Below, in pieces: positions 1 to 7,901 of a stretch of 39,501 nucleotides of DNA (the stretch's first letter is position 1; each line of letters opens with the position of its first letter). A program made the position numbers and the translations under genes. Below the pieces are notes generated by a model. That model was not told the origin of the DNA. It ran no database searches and worked only from the letters and a program-made list of their open reading frames with translations. The stretch is from CANQBR01 sp964641395 (lineage in GTDB: Bacteria > Bacillota > Negativicutes > Acidaminococcales > Acidaminococcaceae): contig CAZXKQ010000018.1 of the NCBI GenBank assembly GCA_964641395.1, forward strand, positions 1 to 39,501, in the 5' to 3' direction.

Positions 1-1
1 G

Positions 2-541
2 GAGCTCACCGACGAGTACGTGGCCGCCAACAGCCCGGCCAAGACGGTGGAGGAGCTGCGGGCCAGCTACAAGGAGAGGCTGCAGCAGGCCGCTGACGCC
101 GAGAGCAAGGCCGCCTATGAAAACGCCCTCATCTCCCTAGCCGTCAAGAACGCCGCCTTCACCGTGCCGCCGGTGATGATAGAGCAGCGGATGGACCAGA
201 TGGTGGAAGAGCTGCGGCTGAGCCTGGAAAACCGCAAGCTGAGCATGGCCATGTACAAGCAGTACACCGGCCTGGACGACGCCGCCATCCGGGAGAACCA
301 GCGGGCCGGCGCAGAGGAGAATGTGAAGGTGGATCTGGTGCTGGACGCCATAGCCGAGGCGGAGAAGATCCAGGTGGACATGGCGGACGTGGATGCGGAG
401 GTGGGAGCCATCTCCAGCCAGCACGGGGCCGACATGAACCAGGTCAAGAAGATCATCCGGGATAACGGCACCTTCGGCCTCCTCTTGGCCAACATCCGCC
501 GCCGCAAGGCCGCCCGGGTGGTTATCGACAGCGCCCAGTAA
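2..541 (+). CDS. tig: Trigger factor, C-terminal part (partial at window start)
   Basis: Ribosome-associated chaperone and peptidyl-prolyl isomerase that meets nascent chains at the exit tunnel. The frame is open from base 2, where it reads ELTDEYVA, so the gene begins outside the window. The roughly 179 residues seen match the C-terminal chaperone domain: helical and charged, with a VEELRASYKERL helix, then VPPVMIEQRMDQMVEEL and a late KIIRDNGTFGLLLANI segment. The N-terminal ribosome-binding and FKBP-type domains are not visible. A GTG at 20 is internal. The stop is 27 bp before clpP. Identity rests on both the sequence and the tig-clpP-clpX order common in Bacillota. Confidence 0.93.
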   Translation, partial: ELTDEYVAANSPAKTVEELRASYKERLQQAADAESKAAYENALISLAVKNAAFTVPPVMIEQRMDQMVEELRLSLENRKLSMAMYKQYTGLDDAAIRENQRAGAEENVKVDLVLDAIAEAEKIQVDMADVDAEVGAISSQHGADMNQVKKIIRDNGTFGLLLANIRRRKAARVVIDSAQ

Positions 542-568
542 GGCCGCCTAGCAGGAGGAAGCTAAGCT

Positions 569-1156
569 ATGTTCATGCCCTTCGTTATAGAACAGACCAG
601 CAGGGGGGAGCGGTCCTACGACATCTACTCCCGCCTGCTGAAGGATAGGATCGTCTTTATCGGCGGCCCCATCGAGGATGAAACTGCCAACCTGGTCATC
701 GCCCAGCTGCTCTTCCTCGAATCGGAGGATCCGGACAAGGACATCCACCTCTACATCAACAGCCCAGGCGGCAGCGTCAGCGCCGGCCTGGCCATCTACG
801 ACACTATGCAGTACATCAGGCCGGACGTGTCCACCATCTGTATCGGGATGGCCGCCAGCATGGCCTCGGTGCTGCTGGCAGCCGGCACCAAGGGGAAGCG
901 CTTCGCCCTGCCTAACTCCCGGGTGATGATCCACCAGCCCATGGGCGGGGCCCAGGGCCAGGCCACGGAGATCGCCATCCACGCCAAGGAGATCCTGCGG
1001 GTGCGGGAGCAGCTGAACCAGCTCCTGGCCCGGCACAGCGGCCAGAGGGTGGAGCAGATCGCCTTGGATACGGAACGGGACCACTACCTCACCAGTGCTG
1101 AGGCTGAAGCCTACGGCCTGATCGACGGGGTGCTGGAGCGGCACCCGTCCGCCTAG
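569..1156 (+). CDS. clpP: ATP-dependent Clp protease proteolytic subunit ClpP
   Basis: Serine peptidase that forms the tetradecameric chamber of the Clp protease; partner of ClpX, encoded next. The 195 residues are full family length. The catalytic triad is visible: Ser97 in GMAASMAS, His122 in VMIHQP and Asp171 in DTERD. The glycine-rich stretch INSPGGSVSAG (about 63-73) forms the oxyanion region. The ATG at 569 is chosen because AGGAGGA lies about 8 nt upstream; an in-frame ATG two codons later is possible but less well spaced. It sits 27 bp after tig and 32 bp before clpX, so the three are probably co-transcribed. Confidence 0.98.
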   Translation: MFMPFVIEQTSRGERSYDIYSRLLKDRIVFIGGPIEDETANLVIAQLLFLESEDPDKDIHLYINSPGGSVSAGLAIYDTMQYIRPDVSTICIGMAASMASVLLAAGTKGKRFALPNSRVMIHQPMGGAQGQATEIAIHAKEILRVREQLNQLLARHSGQRVEQIALDTERDHYLTSAEAEAYGLIDGVLERHPSA

Positions 1157-1188
1157 GCCGGGCGGGCTAGCGGAGGAGAAACAAGCCT

Positions 1189-2439
1189 ATGAATTATAAC
1201 GATGAGCGGCAGCTGCCCTGCTGCTCCTTCTGCGGCAAGCGGGAAGACCAGGGCGTACAGCTGATCCGGGGCAGGGGGGTGTACATCTGCAACGAGTGCG
1301 TCCGCTACTGCGTCTCCATGTTCAACGAGGAGGAGAAGCGGCGCAAGCCCCTGGTCCGCACCGGCAGCAGGGAGGACCTGCCTAAGCCCCAGGAGATCAA
1401 GGCCATCTTAGACGAGTACGTCATCGGCCAGGACGAGGCCAAAAAGAGCCTGGCGGTGGCAGTCTACAACCACTACAAGCGGATCAACTACGAGGAAGGA
1501 GAGCAGGAGAGGGACGTAGAGCTGCAAAAGTCCAACATCCTCCTCCTGGGCCCCACCGGCAGCGGCAAGACCCTGCTGGCCCAGACCCTGGCCAAGATCC
1601 TGCGGGTGCCCTTCGCCATCGCCGACGCCACCACCCTCACTGAGGCCGGCTACGTAGGGGAGGACGTGGAGAACATCCTCCTCAAGCTGATCCAGGACGC
1701 AGACTTCGACGTGGAGGCGGCAGAGCGGGGCATCGTCTACATCGACGAGATCGACAAGATCTCCCGCAAAAGCGAGAACGTCTCCATCACCCGGGACGTC
1801 TCCGGCGAGGGAGTGCAGCAGGCCCTGCTGAAGATCCTGGAGGGCACCGAGGCCAACGTGCCTCCCAAGGGAGGCCGCAAACACCCGCAGCAAGAGTTGA
1901 TCGCCATCGACACCACCAACATCCTCTTCATCTGCGGCGGCGCCTTCGCCGGCCTGGAGAACATCATTAATGCCCGCATCGGCAAAAAGAACCTGGGCTT
2001 CGGGGCGGACATCCAGAAGCGGGCTGACGTGGACCGGGACGAGGTGTTGAAGCAGGTGGAGCCGGAGGACCTGATCAAGTACGGCCTCATCCCCGAATTC
2101 GCCGGCCGGCTGCCGGTGGTAGTGACCCTGGGCAGCCTGGACCAGGAAGCCATGGTGCGGATCCTCACCGAGCCGAAGAACGCCCTTACCAAGCAGTACC
2201 AGCGCTTCTTGGAGATGGACGGGGTAGAGCTGGAGTTCCAGGAGGAGGCCCTGGCGGCTATAGCGGAGGAGGCCCTCGCCCGCAAGACAGGGGCCAGGGG
2301 CCTGCGGGCCATCATCGAGGCCATTATGCGGGACGTGATGTACGACGTGCCTTCCCGGGACGATGTGACCAAGTGCGTGGTCACCGAAGCCACGGTAAGG
2401 CAGCGCCAGGCACCCCTGATGTATTACAAAGAAAATTAA
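1189..2439 (+). CDS. clpX: ClpX, ATPase subunit of Clp protease
   Basis: AAA+ unfoldase that recognises tagged proteins and feeds them to ClpP. The order is an N-terminal zinc-binding domain (CxxC pairs at about residues 12/15 and 34/37), Walker A GPTGSGKT (121-128), Walker B IVYIDEID (182-189), then the sensor and C-terminal small domain ending near residue 416. Length is normal. GCGGAGGAGA about 10 nt before the ATG is the ribosome site. The 51-bp gap to lon holds a small hairpin (2451-2469) that may tune lon expression. Confidence 0.98.
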   Translation: MNYNDERQLPCCSFCGKREDQGVQLIRGRGVYICNECVRYCVSMFNEEEKRRKPLVRTGSREDLPKPQEIKAILDEYVIGQDEAKKSLAVAVYNHYKRINYEEGEQERDVELQKSNILLLGPTGSGKTLLAQTLAKILRVPFAIADATTLTEAGYVGEDVENILLKLIQDADFDVEAAERGIVYIDEIDKISRKSENVSITRDVSGEGVQQALLKILEGTEANVPPKGGRKHPQQELIAIDTTNILFICGGAFAGLENIINARIGKKNLGFGADIQKRADVDRDEVLKQVEPEDLIKYGLIPEFAGRLPVVVTLGSLDQEAMVRILTEPKNALTKQYQRFLEMDGVELEFQEEALAAIAEEALARKTGARGLRAIIEAIMRDVMYDVPSRDDVTKCVVTEATVRQRQAPLMYYKEN

Positions 2440-2450
2440 ACGCTGGGGGG

Positions 2451-2469
2451 AAGGGGGACCTTCTCCCTT
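2451..2469 (+). terminator. Possible weak attenuator hairpin between clpX and lon
   Basis: AAGGGGGA (2451-2458) can pair with TCTCCCTT (2462-2469) over 8 bp with one G-U pair and a 3-nt loop, followed by the pyrimidine-rich ATCTTTCC. No clean U-tract follows, so partial termination or a 3'-end stabiliser is as likely as a true terminator. Confidence 0.3.
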
Positions 2470-2490
2470 ATCTTTCCTAGGAACCAAAGG

Positions 2491-4851
2491 ATGATGAAGA
2501 TGAGCCCGAAAAACATAGCGGCAGAGAGCCGGGCCTATCCCCTGCTGGCCATCAGAGGGGCTACGGTCTTTCCCGGCATGGTGATAAATCTAGATATAGG
2601 CAGGGAGCACTCTATCAACGCCGTGGAGCTGGCCTACAACGGGGACAGGCAGCTGGCCCTGGTGACCCAGAAGGATGCGGAAAAGGCGGAAGTCAGCCGG
2701 GAGGACCTGTACGACTACGGCACCCTGGCAGAGCTGCGCCAGGTGCTGAAGCTGCCTAACGGGGCAGTGCGGATCCTAGTGGAGGGCCTGAGCCGGCTGC
2801 GTTTTGACAGCATCGTGGAGGCCAGCGCCCCTAGCAAGCACCTGCGCTGCCTGGCCGCCCCGGTGGCAGAGGAAGAGGAAGACGGCCTGGAGGTCCAGGC
2901 CCTGACCCGCCTCCTGCTGGAGGCCTTCCAGCAGTGGGCCGCCAACAGCAAAAAGGTGAGCAAGGACCTCCTCCAGAGCATCCAGAAGCAGCCCTCCCCC
3001 GGCCGTCTGGCCGACTGCATCAGCGGCTACCTGAACCTTACCATCGAGGAAAGGGAGGAAATCCTGGAGCAGGCCTCGGTGCGGCGGCGGCTGCGCCAGC
3101 TCTACACCGTGCTCACCCGGGAGCAGGAGCTGGCCACCATCTCTAAGAACATCGCCCGGGAGGTTCACGAGGCCATCGAGAAGAACCAGCGGGAGTACTA
3201 CCTGCGGGAGCAGTTGAAGGTGATCAACAAGGAGCTGGGGGACGGGGAAGACCTAGTCTCCGAGGCTGCCGAGTACCGGGAGAAGCTGGCCCAGGCCCAG
3301 CTGCCGGCAGAATTGGCGGCCAAGCTGGAGAAGGAGATCAGCCGTCTAGCCAAGATGCCCCCCATGAACGCGGAGAACGCGGTGATCCGCAACTACTTAG
3401 ACGCAGTGCTGGACCTGCCCTGGGGCAAGTTCAGCCAGGACAGCTTCGACCTCCAGGCTGCGGCCCGGATCCTGGACCGGGATCACTACGGCCTGAAAAA
3501 GGTGAAGGAGAGGATCCTGGAGTTCCTGGCCGTCCGGGCCCTGACCCAGGACAGCCAGCAGAAGGGCACCATCCTCTGCTTGGTAGGGCCGCCAGGGGTG
3601 GGCAAGACCAGCCTGGCCCACAGCGTGGCCGAGGCGGTAGGCCGCAAGTTCGTGCGGGTCTCCCTAGGGGGCATCCGGGACGAGGCGGAGATACGAGGCC
3701 ACCGGCGCACCTACATCGGGGCCATGCCCGGCCGCATCATCCGTGGCATGCAGGACTGTGGCTACATGAACCCGGTCTTCCTCCTGGACGAGGTGGACAA
3801 GATGTCGGCGGACTTCCGGGGGGATCCTTCCTCCGCCCTCTTAGAGGCCTTGGATCCGGAGCAGAACAGCAATTTTAGCGATCACTACATCGAGTACCCC
3901 TTCGACCTCTCCCACGTCTTTTGGATCATCACCGCCAACACGGCGGACACCATACCCCCCGCCCTGCTGGACAGGATGGACGTGATCCACCTCTCCAGCT
4001 ACACGGAGGAGGAGAAGACCCAGATCGCCAAACGCCACCTGTGGCCCAAGACCCTGCGCCGCCACGGCCTGGCTAAGTACAAGATCGGCCTGCGGGAGCA
4101 GGCGGTGCTGCGGGTGATCCGGGACTACACCCGGGAGGCAGGGGTGCGGAACCTGGAGCGGAAGCTGGCCGCCATCTGCCGCAAAATCGCCCAGAAAATC
4201 GTGGCCGGGGAGGCCAAGGGAGCGGTGGTCAGCGAAAAGAACCTGGAGAAGTACCTAGGCCCGGTGCTCTACCTGGAAGAGGACCTGCGGGCCCAGGCCC
4301 AGGTGGGAGTGTGCACCGGCCTGGCCTGGACCAGCGTAGGCGGGGAGCTGCTGAAGGTGGAGGTATTGAAGTTCAAGGGCAAGGGCAGCCTCAACCTCAC
4401 CGGCCAGCTGGGGGATGTGATGAAGGAATCGGCCCAGGCCGGCTTCACCTACATCCGCAGCCGGGCCAAGGAGCTAGGGCTGGACGAGGCCTTTTATGAG
4501 AACACGGACCTCCACATCCACCTGCCGGAAGGGGCGGTGCCTAAGGACGGGCCCAGCGCCGGCGTCACCATGGTCACCGCCATGGTCTCCGCCCTCACCG
4601 GCCGCAAGGTGAAGGCAGATCTGGCCATGACGGGGGAGATCACCCTCTCCGGCCGGGTCTTCCCGGTAGGGGGCATCAAGGAGAAGGTGCTGGCGGCCCA
4701 CCGCTACGGCATCAAGACCATCCTGCTGCCCCGCCGCAACATGCAGGACCTGGAGGAACTGCCTGACAACATCCGCCAGGCCATAGAGTTCGTCCCGGTC
4801 ACCCATATGGACCAGGTGCTGGACCTGGCCTTGGAGGTGCAAGATGCCTAA
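2491..4851 (+). CDS. lon: Lon protease (ATP-dependent, LonA type)
   Basis: Homo-oligomeric AAA+ serine protease degrading misfolded and regulatory proteins. The 786 residues have an N-terminal substrate-binding domain (starting PLLAIRGATVFPGM), a coiled-coil linker with REYYLREQLKVINKEL, Walker A GPPGVGKTS near residue 365, and a C-terminal protease domain. The catalytic dyad is Ser in DGPSAGV (about 689) and Lys in GGIKEKV (about 730). Three in-frame ATGs lie at 2491, 2494 and 2500. AGGA at 2479 favours 2491, whereas AAAGGA at 2486 favours 2500, so the start is uncertain by three codons. The 3' end overlaps engB by 8 bp, as in many Firmicutes. Confidence 0.98.
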   Translation: MMKMSPKNIAAESRAYPLLAIRGATVFPGMVINLDIGREHSINAVELAYNGDRQLALVTQKDAEKAEVSREDLYDYGTLAELRQVLKLPNGAVRILVEGLSRLRFDSIVEASAPSKHLRCLAAPVAEEEEDGLEVQALTRLLLEAFQQWAANSKKVSKDLLQSIQKQPSPGRLADCISGYLNLTIEEREEILEQASVRRRLRQLYTVLTREQELATISKNIAREVHEAIEKNQREYYLREQLKVINKELGDGEDLVSEAAEYREKLAQAQLPAELAAKLEKEISRLAKMPPMNAENAVIRNYLDAVLDLPWGKFSQDSFDLQAAARILDRDHYGLKKVKERILEFLAVRALTQDSQQKGTILCLVGPPGVGKTSLAHSVAEAVGRKFVRVSLGGIRDEAEIRGHRRTYIGAMPGRIIRGMQDCGYMNPVFLLDEVDKMSADFRGDPSSALLEALDPEQNSNFSDHYIEYPFDLSHVFWIITANTADTIPPALLDRMDVIHLSSYTEEEKTQIAKRHLWPKTLRRHGLAKYKIGLREQAVLRVIRDYTREAGVRNLERKLAAICRKIAQKIVAGEAKGAVVSEKNLEKYLGPVLYLEEDLRAQAQVGVCTGLAWTSVGGELLKVEVLKFKGKGSLNLTGQLGDVMKESAQAGFTYIRSRAKELGLDEAFYENTDLHIHLPEGAVPKDGPSAGVTMVTAMVSALTGRKVKADLAMTGEITLSGRVFPVGGIKEKVLAAHRYGIKTILLPRRNMQDLEELPDNIRQAIEFVPVTHMDQVLDLALEVQDA

Positions 4852-5488
4852 GGGAGACTGGGACATCATCAGAGCTAAGTTCGTCACCTCGGCGGTGCGG
4901 GCGGCCCAATACCCCCAGCCGCCTCTGCTGGAAGCGGCCTTCATCGGCCGCAGCAACGTAGGCAAGTCCTCCCTCATCAACAGCCTCTGCCGCCAGAAGG
5001 GCCTGGCCAAGGTCAGCTCCACCCCGGGCAAGACCAAGACTATTAATTTTTACGAACTAGAGGCCAAGCGGACGGAGGAGGGGCTGGACGAAAGGAGCCT
5101 CTTCTACCTGGTGGACCTGCCGGGCTACGGCTATGCCCAGACAGGGAAGGCCGATAAGCAGCAGTGGAGCGGCTTCATCAGCCGCTACCTGACGGAGGGG
5201 GAGAACATCGCCCTGGTCTGCCAGCTGGTGGACATCAGGCACCAGCCTATGGCCAGCGACCTAGACTGCTACAGCTGGCTGCAGGAGTGGGGCCTGCCGG
5301 TCCAGCTCATCCTCACCAAGGCGGACAAGCTCTCTAAAAGCGCCGCCGCCGCCCAGAAGGCCCTTTACCGGAAGCTGTTGGGCCTCTACGAGGACCAGCT
5401 GTTGATCTATTCTTCCACCCAGCACAGCACCAGGGGGGAGCTGATCGACAGGCTCATGCGCAGCCTGGAGAGGAAGGCGGCCGGCTAG
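4844..5488 (+). CDS. engB: Ribosome biogenesis GTP-binding protein EngB (YsxC/YihA)
   Basis: Essential TRAFAC GTPase acting in large-subunit assembly. The G1 motif GRSNVGKSSL, the switch segment STPGKTKTINFYELE, G3 DLPGYGYA and G4 LTKADK are all present in 214 residues, slightly longer than the roughly 195-200 typical. The ATG lies inside the end of lon (8-bp overlap), with GGAGG of the lon coding sequence as ribosome site, which suggests translational coupling. It ends 22 bp before the next gene. Confidence 0.96.
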   Translation: MPKGDWDIIRAKFVTSAVRAAQYPQPPLLEAAFIGRSNVGKSSLINSLCRQKGLAKVSSTPGKTKTINFYELEAKRTEEGLDERSLFYLVDLPGYGYAQTGKADKQQWSGFISRYLTEGENIALVCQLVDIRHQPMASDLDCYSWLQEWGLPVQLILTKADKLSKSAAAAQKALYRKLLGLYEDQLLIYSSTQHSTRGELIDRLMRSLERKAAG

Positions 5489-5510
5489 GGCCTAGGGAAG
5501 GGAGGCTGCC

Positions 5511-6554
5511 ATGCTCATCAATAGATTCTTGCTCTTCCTCAGCGCCATCTGCCTAGGCAGCCTCCTGGTGCGGCTCCGCATCCCCATACCCTTCCTGCTG
5601 GCAGGGATGGTCTGCGGCCTGCTGTGCAAGACCTTCGCCCGGAGGGCCCAGGTGACCTGGCCCTTCCGCTGGCGGGAGGCCGCCCTGCTGGTGGCAGGCT
5701 ACGGCATCGGGGAGAACATCGACATCGGCACCTGGCAGAACTTTTTGAGCCAGAGTCTGGGGGTGCTAGAGGCCACCCTGTCCATCTTCCTGGCCAGCAT
5801 CCTCATCGCCTTTATCAGCGCCAAGCTCATCCACGAGGACCTGGCCAGCTGCATGCTGGGCATGTTCCCCGGGGGCCTCACCCTCTCCATGCTGATGGTG
5901 GAAGAGGACAAGAGCCTCAACCCTAACATCGTCACCGTGATGCAGGTGATCCGCCTCTTCGGCGTGGTTCTCTCGGTGCCCTTCATGGTCATCTACCTGC
6001 TGGACGCCAAGATCAGCGGCTCCACCATAGCCATGCCCAACCTAGGGGGCTACCACTGGCTGATCTTCCTGCCCCTGTCCATCCTGGGGGCCTTCCTGGC
6101 CCGCAAGCTGCGGCTGCCCACCCCCACCCTGCTAGGGTCCATCCTGGCCACCGCCGGCTTCGCCGTAGTCTGCGGCCGGGTGCAGCCGGTGCCTGCCTAC
6201 CTGATGGCTCCCGCCCAGGTGAGCATCGGCCTCTTCATGGGGCTGCGGCTGGACGGGGAGCGGGTAATGCGGGCCCGGAGCGCCATCCCCTGCGTGGTGG
6301 CAGGCACCGCCATCCTCATCGCCATCAGCGTGGCCATGGCCCACGTCCTCTCCCGGCGCTACGGCTTCACCCTCATCACCGCCTTCCTGGCTATGGCGCC
6401 AGGGGGCACTACGGAGATGGCCCTCTCCGGCATGAGCATGAAGGAGGACGTGTCGGTGATCCTCACCTACCAGTTGGTGCGGCTCCTGATTGTGAACTTT
6501 TTGGGCCCCCCCTTCCTGCGCTGGGCCCTACAGAGCAAGTACAGGTACCTCTAG
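5511..6554 (+). CDS. AbrB-family (COG3180) integral membrane protein
   Basis: The 347-residue protein is almost wholly hydrophobic, with about ten predicted membrane segments arranged as a duplicated half. Both halves carry the glycine-rich MFPGGLTLSMLMV / MAPGGTTEMALSGM motif typical of the AbrB/COG3180 family (old names: ammonia monooxygenase, AbrB duplication domain). The family is transporter-like, with no firmly assigned substrate. GGGAGG precedes the ATG at 5511. It follows engB by 22 bp, so it may be read from the same transcript. It is followed by an inverted repeat over its stop codon, a tiny ORF and a strong terminator. The old AbrB name does not imply the transition-state regulator. 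Confidence 0.85.
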   Translation: MLINRFLLFLSAICLGSLLVRLRIPIPFLLAGMVCGLLCKTFARRAQVTWPFRWREAALLVAGYGIGENIDIGTWQNFLSQSLGVLEATLSIFLASILIAFISAKLIHEDLASCMLGMFPGGLTLSMLMVEEDKSLNPNIVTVMQVIRLFGVVLSVPFMVIYLLDAKISGSTIAMPNLGGYHWLIFLPLSILGAFLARKLRLPTPTLLGSILATAGFAVVCGRVQPVPAYLMAPAQVSIGLFMGLRLDGERVMRARSAIPCVVAGTAILIAISVAMAHVLSRRYGFTLITAFLAMAPGGTTEMALSGMSMKEDVSVILTYQLVRLLIVNFLGPPFLRWALQSKYRYL

Positions 6555-6587
6555 GGGCGGCCTCTAAGTCTTAGAAGGAGGAGAGTC

Positions 6588-6653
6588 ATGAGGGAAAGGG
6601 CCTCCTCCCCTAGAGGTGGCTCTCAGCGCCTAAAAAAAAACACTACCTCCTAA
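6588..6653 (+). CDS. Possible 21-residue leader-type small ORF ending in a terminator stem
   Basis: A perfect ribosome site AAGGAGGAG (6575-6583) stands 4 nt before ATG 6588. The frame encodes MRERASSPRGGSQRLKKNTTS and stops with TAA at 6651-6653, inside the 5' arm of the terminator at 6644-6679. The ribosome site itself can pair with CTCCTCC at 6602-6608, hiding the start. Arrangement and size resemble a leader peptide, but no co-directional gene follows. It may be a remnant, a small-protein gene or a chance ORF. No family is recognised. Confidence 0.3.
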   Translation: MRERASSPRGGSQRLKKNTTS

Positions 6654-6685
6654 GGGCCGAGATCGGCGCTTAGGAGGTATTTTTT
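6644..6685. terminator. Strong bidirectional intrinsic terminator (AbrB gene / lysR)
   Basis: TACCTCCTAAG (6644-6654) pairs perfectly with CTTAGGAGGTA (6669-6679) around a 14-nt loop. Six T follow on the plus strand (6680-6685). Nine A (6632-6640) precede, giving a U-tract on the minus strand for lysR. It separates two convergent genes. Confidence 0.9.
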
Positions 6686-6697
6686 GTTTACCCGAGG

Positions 6698-7567
6698 TCA
6701 AGAGGGAGGGGCAAAGTACTTTTGACAGAAGGAGATGAAGGCCTTGGCCGGCTGGGACTGGTAGCGCTCGGCGGCCCAGATCAGGGCCGGTGCCGCGGCC
6801 AGGGGCGGGGCGGCTATGCTGCGGCAGACCAGGCCGCTCCGCTGGGCGGCGGCCACCGCCTTGGAGGGCACCAGGGCGGTGCCCAGGCCGGCGCTGGCCC
6901 AGGCCAGGAGGGTGAGGCTGTCGTCAGCCAGGCAGAAGAGGTCCGGCTCCAGTCCGGCCTGCTGGAAGTGGCGCTCCAACAGCTTTTGGTGGTGCCGCAG
7001 GAGCAGGAGGGGCCGCTGAGCCAGCTGGGCCAGGCTGAGAGGCTCTTCCTCCTCCTCCAGGCCGGCGGCCACCAGGGGCTCCGTAGGCAGGTTCAGCCAG
7101 CCTAGGCACTGCTCCTCGAAGGGGCGGTGGATGATGCCCACCTCGATGAGCCCCTTCAGCAGCAGCTCGCGCACGGCCACGCTGCTGCCGGTGCTGAGCT
7201 GGAAGCGGACCAGGGGGCGCTGCTGCTGGAAGGCGGCCACCAACTGGGGCAGCCAGAGGCTGGCGGCGGAGGGCACAGCCCCCAGGCAGAGGAGGCCCTG
7301 GGCGTCCAGGCCGGTATCCCGCACCTCCTTCAGGGAGCGCTCCGCCAGGCTCAGCACCTCCTCGGCCCGCTGGGCCAGCAGCCGGCCGGCCTCGGTGAGG
7401 TGCAGCCGATGGCCGCTGCGGTCGAAGAGGGCCACCCCCAGCTCCTCCTCCATCCGCCGCAGCTGGCGGCTCAAGGGGGGCTGGGCCATGTGCAGGAGCC
7501 TGGCCGCCCCGGTGACGCTGTTGGTCTGGGCTACGGTGAGGAAATAGCGCAGCTGTTGAAGGTCCAT
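6698..7567 (-). CDS. LysR-family transcriptional regulator
   Basis: 289 residues, normal LTTR length. The N-terminal winged helix-turn-helix (MDLQQLRYFLTVAQTNSVTG, then AARLLHMAQPPLSRQLRRMEEELG) is followed by a linker helix and a periplasmic-binding-type effector domain. The effector is unknown. AGGAGGAGG lies 6 nt before the ATG. The promoter overlaps an ATAC-N7-GTAT box, which suggests autoregulation. The obvious candidate target, the upstream AbrB-family gene, points towards it and shows no LTTR box that I can see, so the regulon is open. Confidence 0.93.
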   Translation of the reverse strand: MDLQQLRYFLTVAQTNSVTGAARLLHMAQPPLSRQLRRMEEELGVALFDRSGHRLHLTEAGRLLAQRAEEVLSLAERSLKEVRDTGLDAQGLLCLGAVPSAASLWLPQLVAAFQQQRPLVRFQLSTGSSVAVRELLLKGLIEVGIIHRPFEEQCLGWLNLPTEPLVAAGLEEEEEPLSLAQLAQRPLLLLRHHQKLLERHFQQAGLEPDLFCLADDSLTLLAWASAGLGTALVPSKAVAAAQRSGLVCRSIAAPPLAAAPALIWAAERYQSQPAKAFISFCQKYFAPPS

Positions 7568-7587
7568 AACCGCCTCCTCCTTTGCAA

Positions 7588-7617
7588 TGTATACTTATAT
7601 AGTATTTGGCTCGGCAA
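7588..7617 (-). promoter_or_regulatory. lysR promoter with LTTR-type operator
   Basis: On the minus strand TTGCCG (7617-7612) and TATACA (7593-7588) are separated by 18 nt. The -10 overlaps ATAC-TTATATA-GTAT at 7591-7605, the classic ATAC-N7-GTAT (T-N11-A) layout of LysR-type operators. A box over the -10 predicts self-repression. Confidence 0.55.
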
Positions 7618-7646
7618 AACAGGTATTTTTAAGTATGATTTCCTCA

Positions 7647-7655
7647 TGCTATAAT
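7647..7655 (+). promoter_or_regulatory. Extended -10 promoter for the candidate small RNA
   Basis: TGCTATAAT is an exact TGnTATAAT. The -35 region is only T-rich (7627-7632), which is tolerated with an extended -10. Confidence 0.55.
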
Positions 7656-7660
7656 AATAC

Positions 7661-7768
7661 CAAGGGAAAAGGAAAAAAGCAAGCCGCAAAATGCTTAAGG
7701 TCTAGCCGGGACAAGAGACCGTTTTCCTCCACTACGGCGCCCGCCCTGCCAGGGTGGGCGTTTCTCTT
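7661..7768 (+). ncRNA. Candidate small RNA or riboswitch-like transcript, class unknown
   Basis: A perfect extended -10 (TGCTATAAT, 7647-7655) would start transcription near 7661. About 75 nt on, CGCCCGCCCT (7738-7747) pairs with AGGGTGGGCG (7751-7760), with one G-U pair and a 3-nt loop, followed by TTTCTCTTT. Within the body, GGTCT and AGACC (around 7699-7719) can form another stem over CCGGGACAAG. I compared it by memory with common riboswitch cores and found no match. It could be a free small RNA, or an attenuator for the DUF512 operon. Confidence 0.35.
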
Positions 7769-7769
7769 T
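7738..7769 (+). terminator. Intrinsic terminator-like hairpin upstream of the DUF512 gene
   Basis: A 10-bp GC-rich stem (7738-7747 with 7751-7760) with a GCC loop, followed by TTTCTCTTT. It lies between the two rightward extended -10 promoters, so it would end the first transcript. Confidence 0.6.
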
Positions 7770-7816
7770 GCCTCTAAGGCGGGGGGAGAAATTTTCTTTT
7801 CTTCTCCGGCCTAATA

Positions 7817-7825
7817 TGTTATAAT
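7817..7825 (+). promoter_or_regulatory. Extended -10 promoter of the DUF512-cobO-der-plsY run
   Basis: TGTTATAAT is an exact TGnTATAAT about 77 nt before the GTG start of the DUF512 gene. No good -35 is visible. Confidence 0.6.
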
Positions 7826-7901
7826 TACAAAATGTATTGCCTAGCGGCTCACCCATGGAGGGACGCTAGGACGGGAAGGGCAGAGCCGGGGAGGCGGGGC
7901 T

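Larger units (their letters stand above)
7568..7901. other. 334-nt intergenic stretch between divergent lysR and DUF512 genes
   Basis: No convincing protein gene. It holds the lysR promoter and operator, an extended -10 promoter at 7647-7655 reading rightward, a terminator-like hairpin at 7738-7760, and a second extended -10 at 7817-7825 for the DUF512 gene. The segment 7600-7700 is clearly more AT-rich than its flanks. Confidence 0.7.

Noticed and set aside
7127..7654. Long plus-strand frame across lysR
   Set aside because: It is the complement of lysR, whose protein has clear LTTR domains. The frame lacks a ribosome site and any family signal.
7695..7725. Guanidine-III riboswitch suggested by CCGGGACAAGA
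   Set aside because: Only this short string resembles the core. The CGAGG and CGCC pseudoknot partners are absent.
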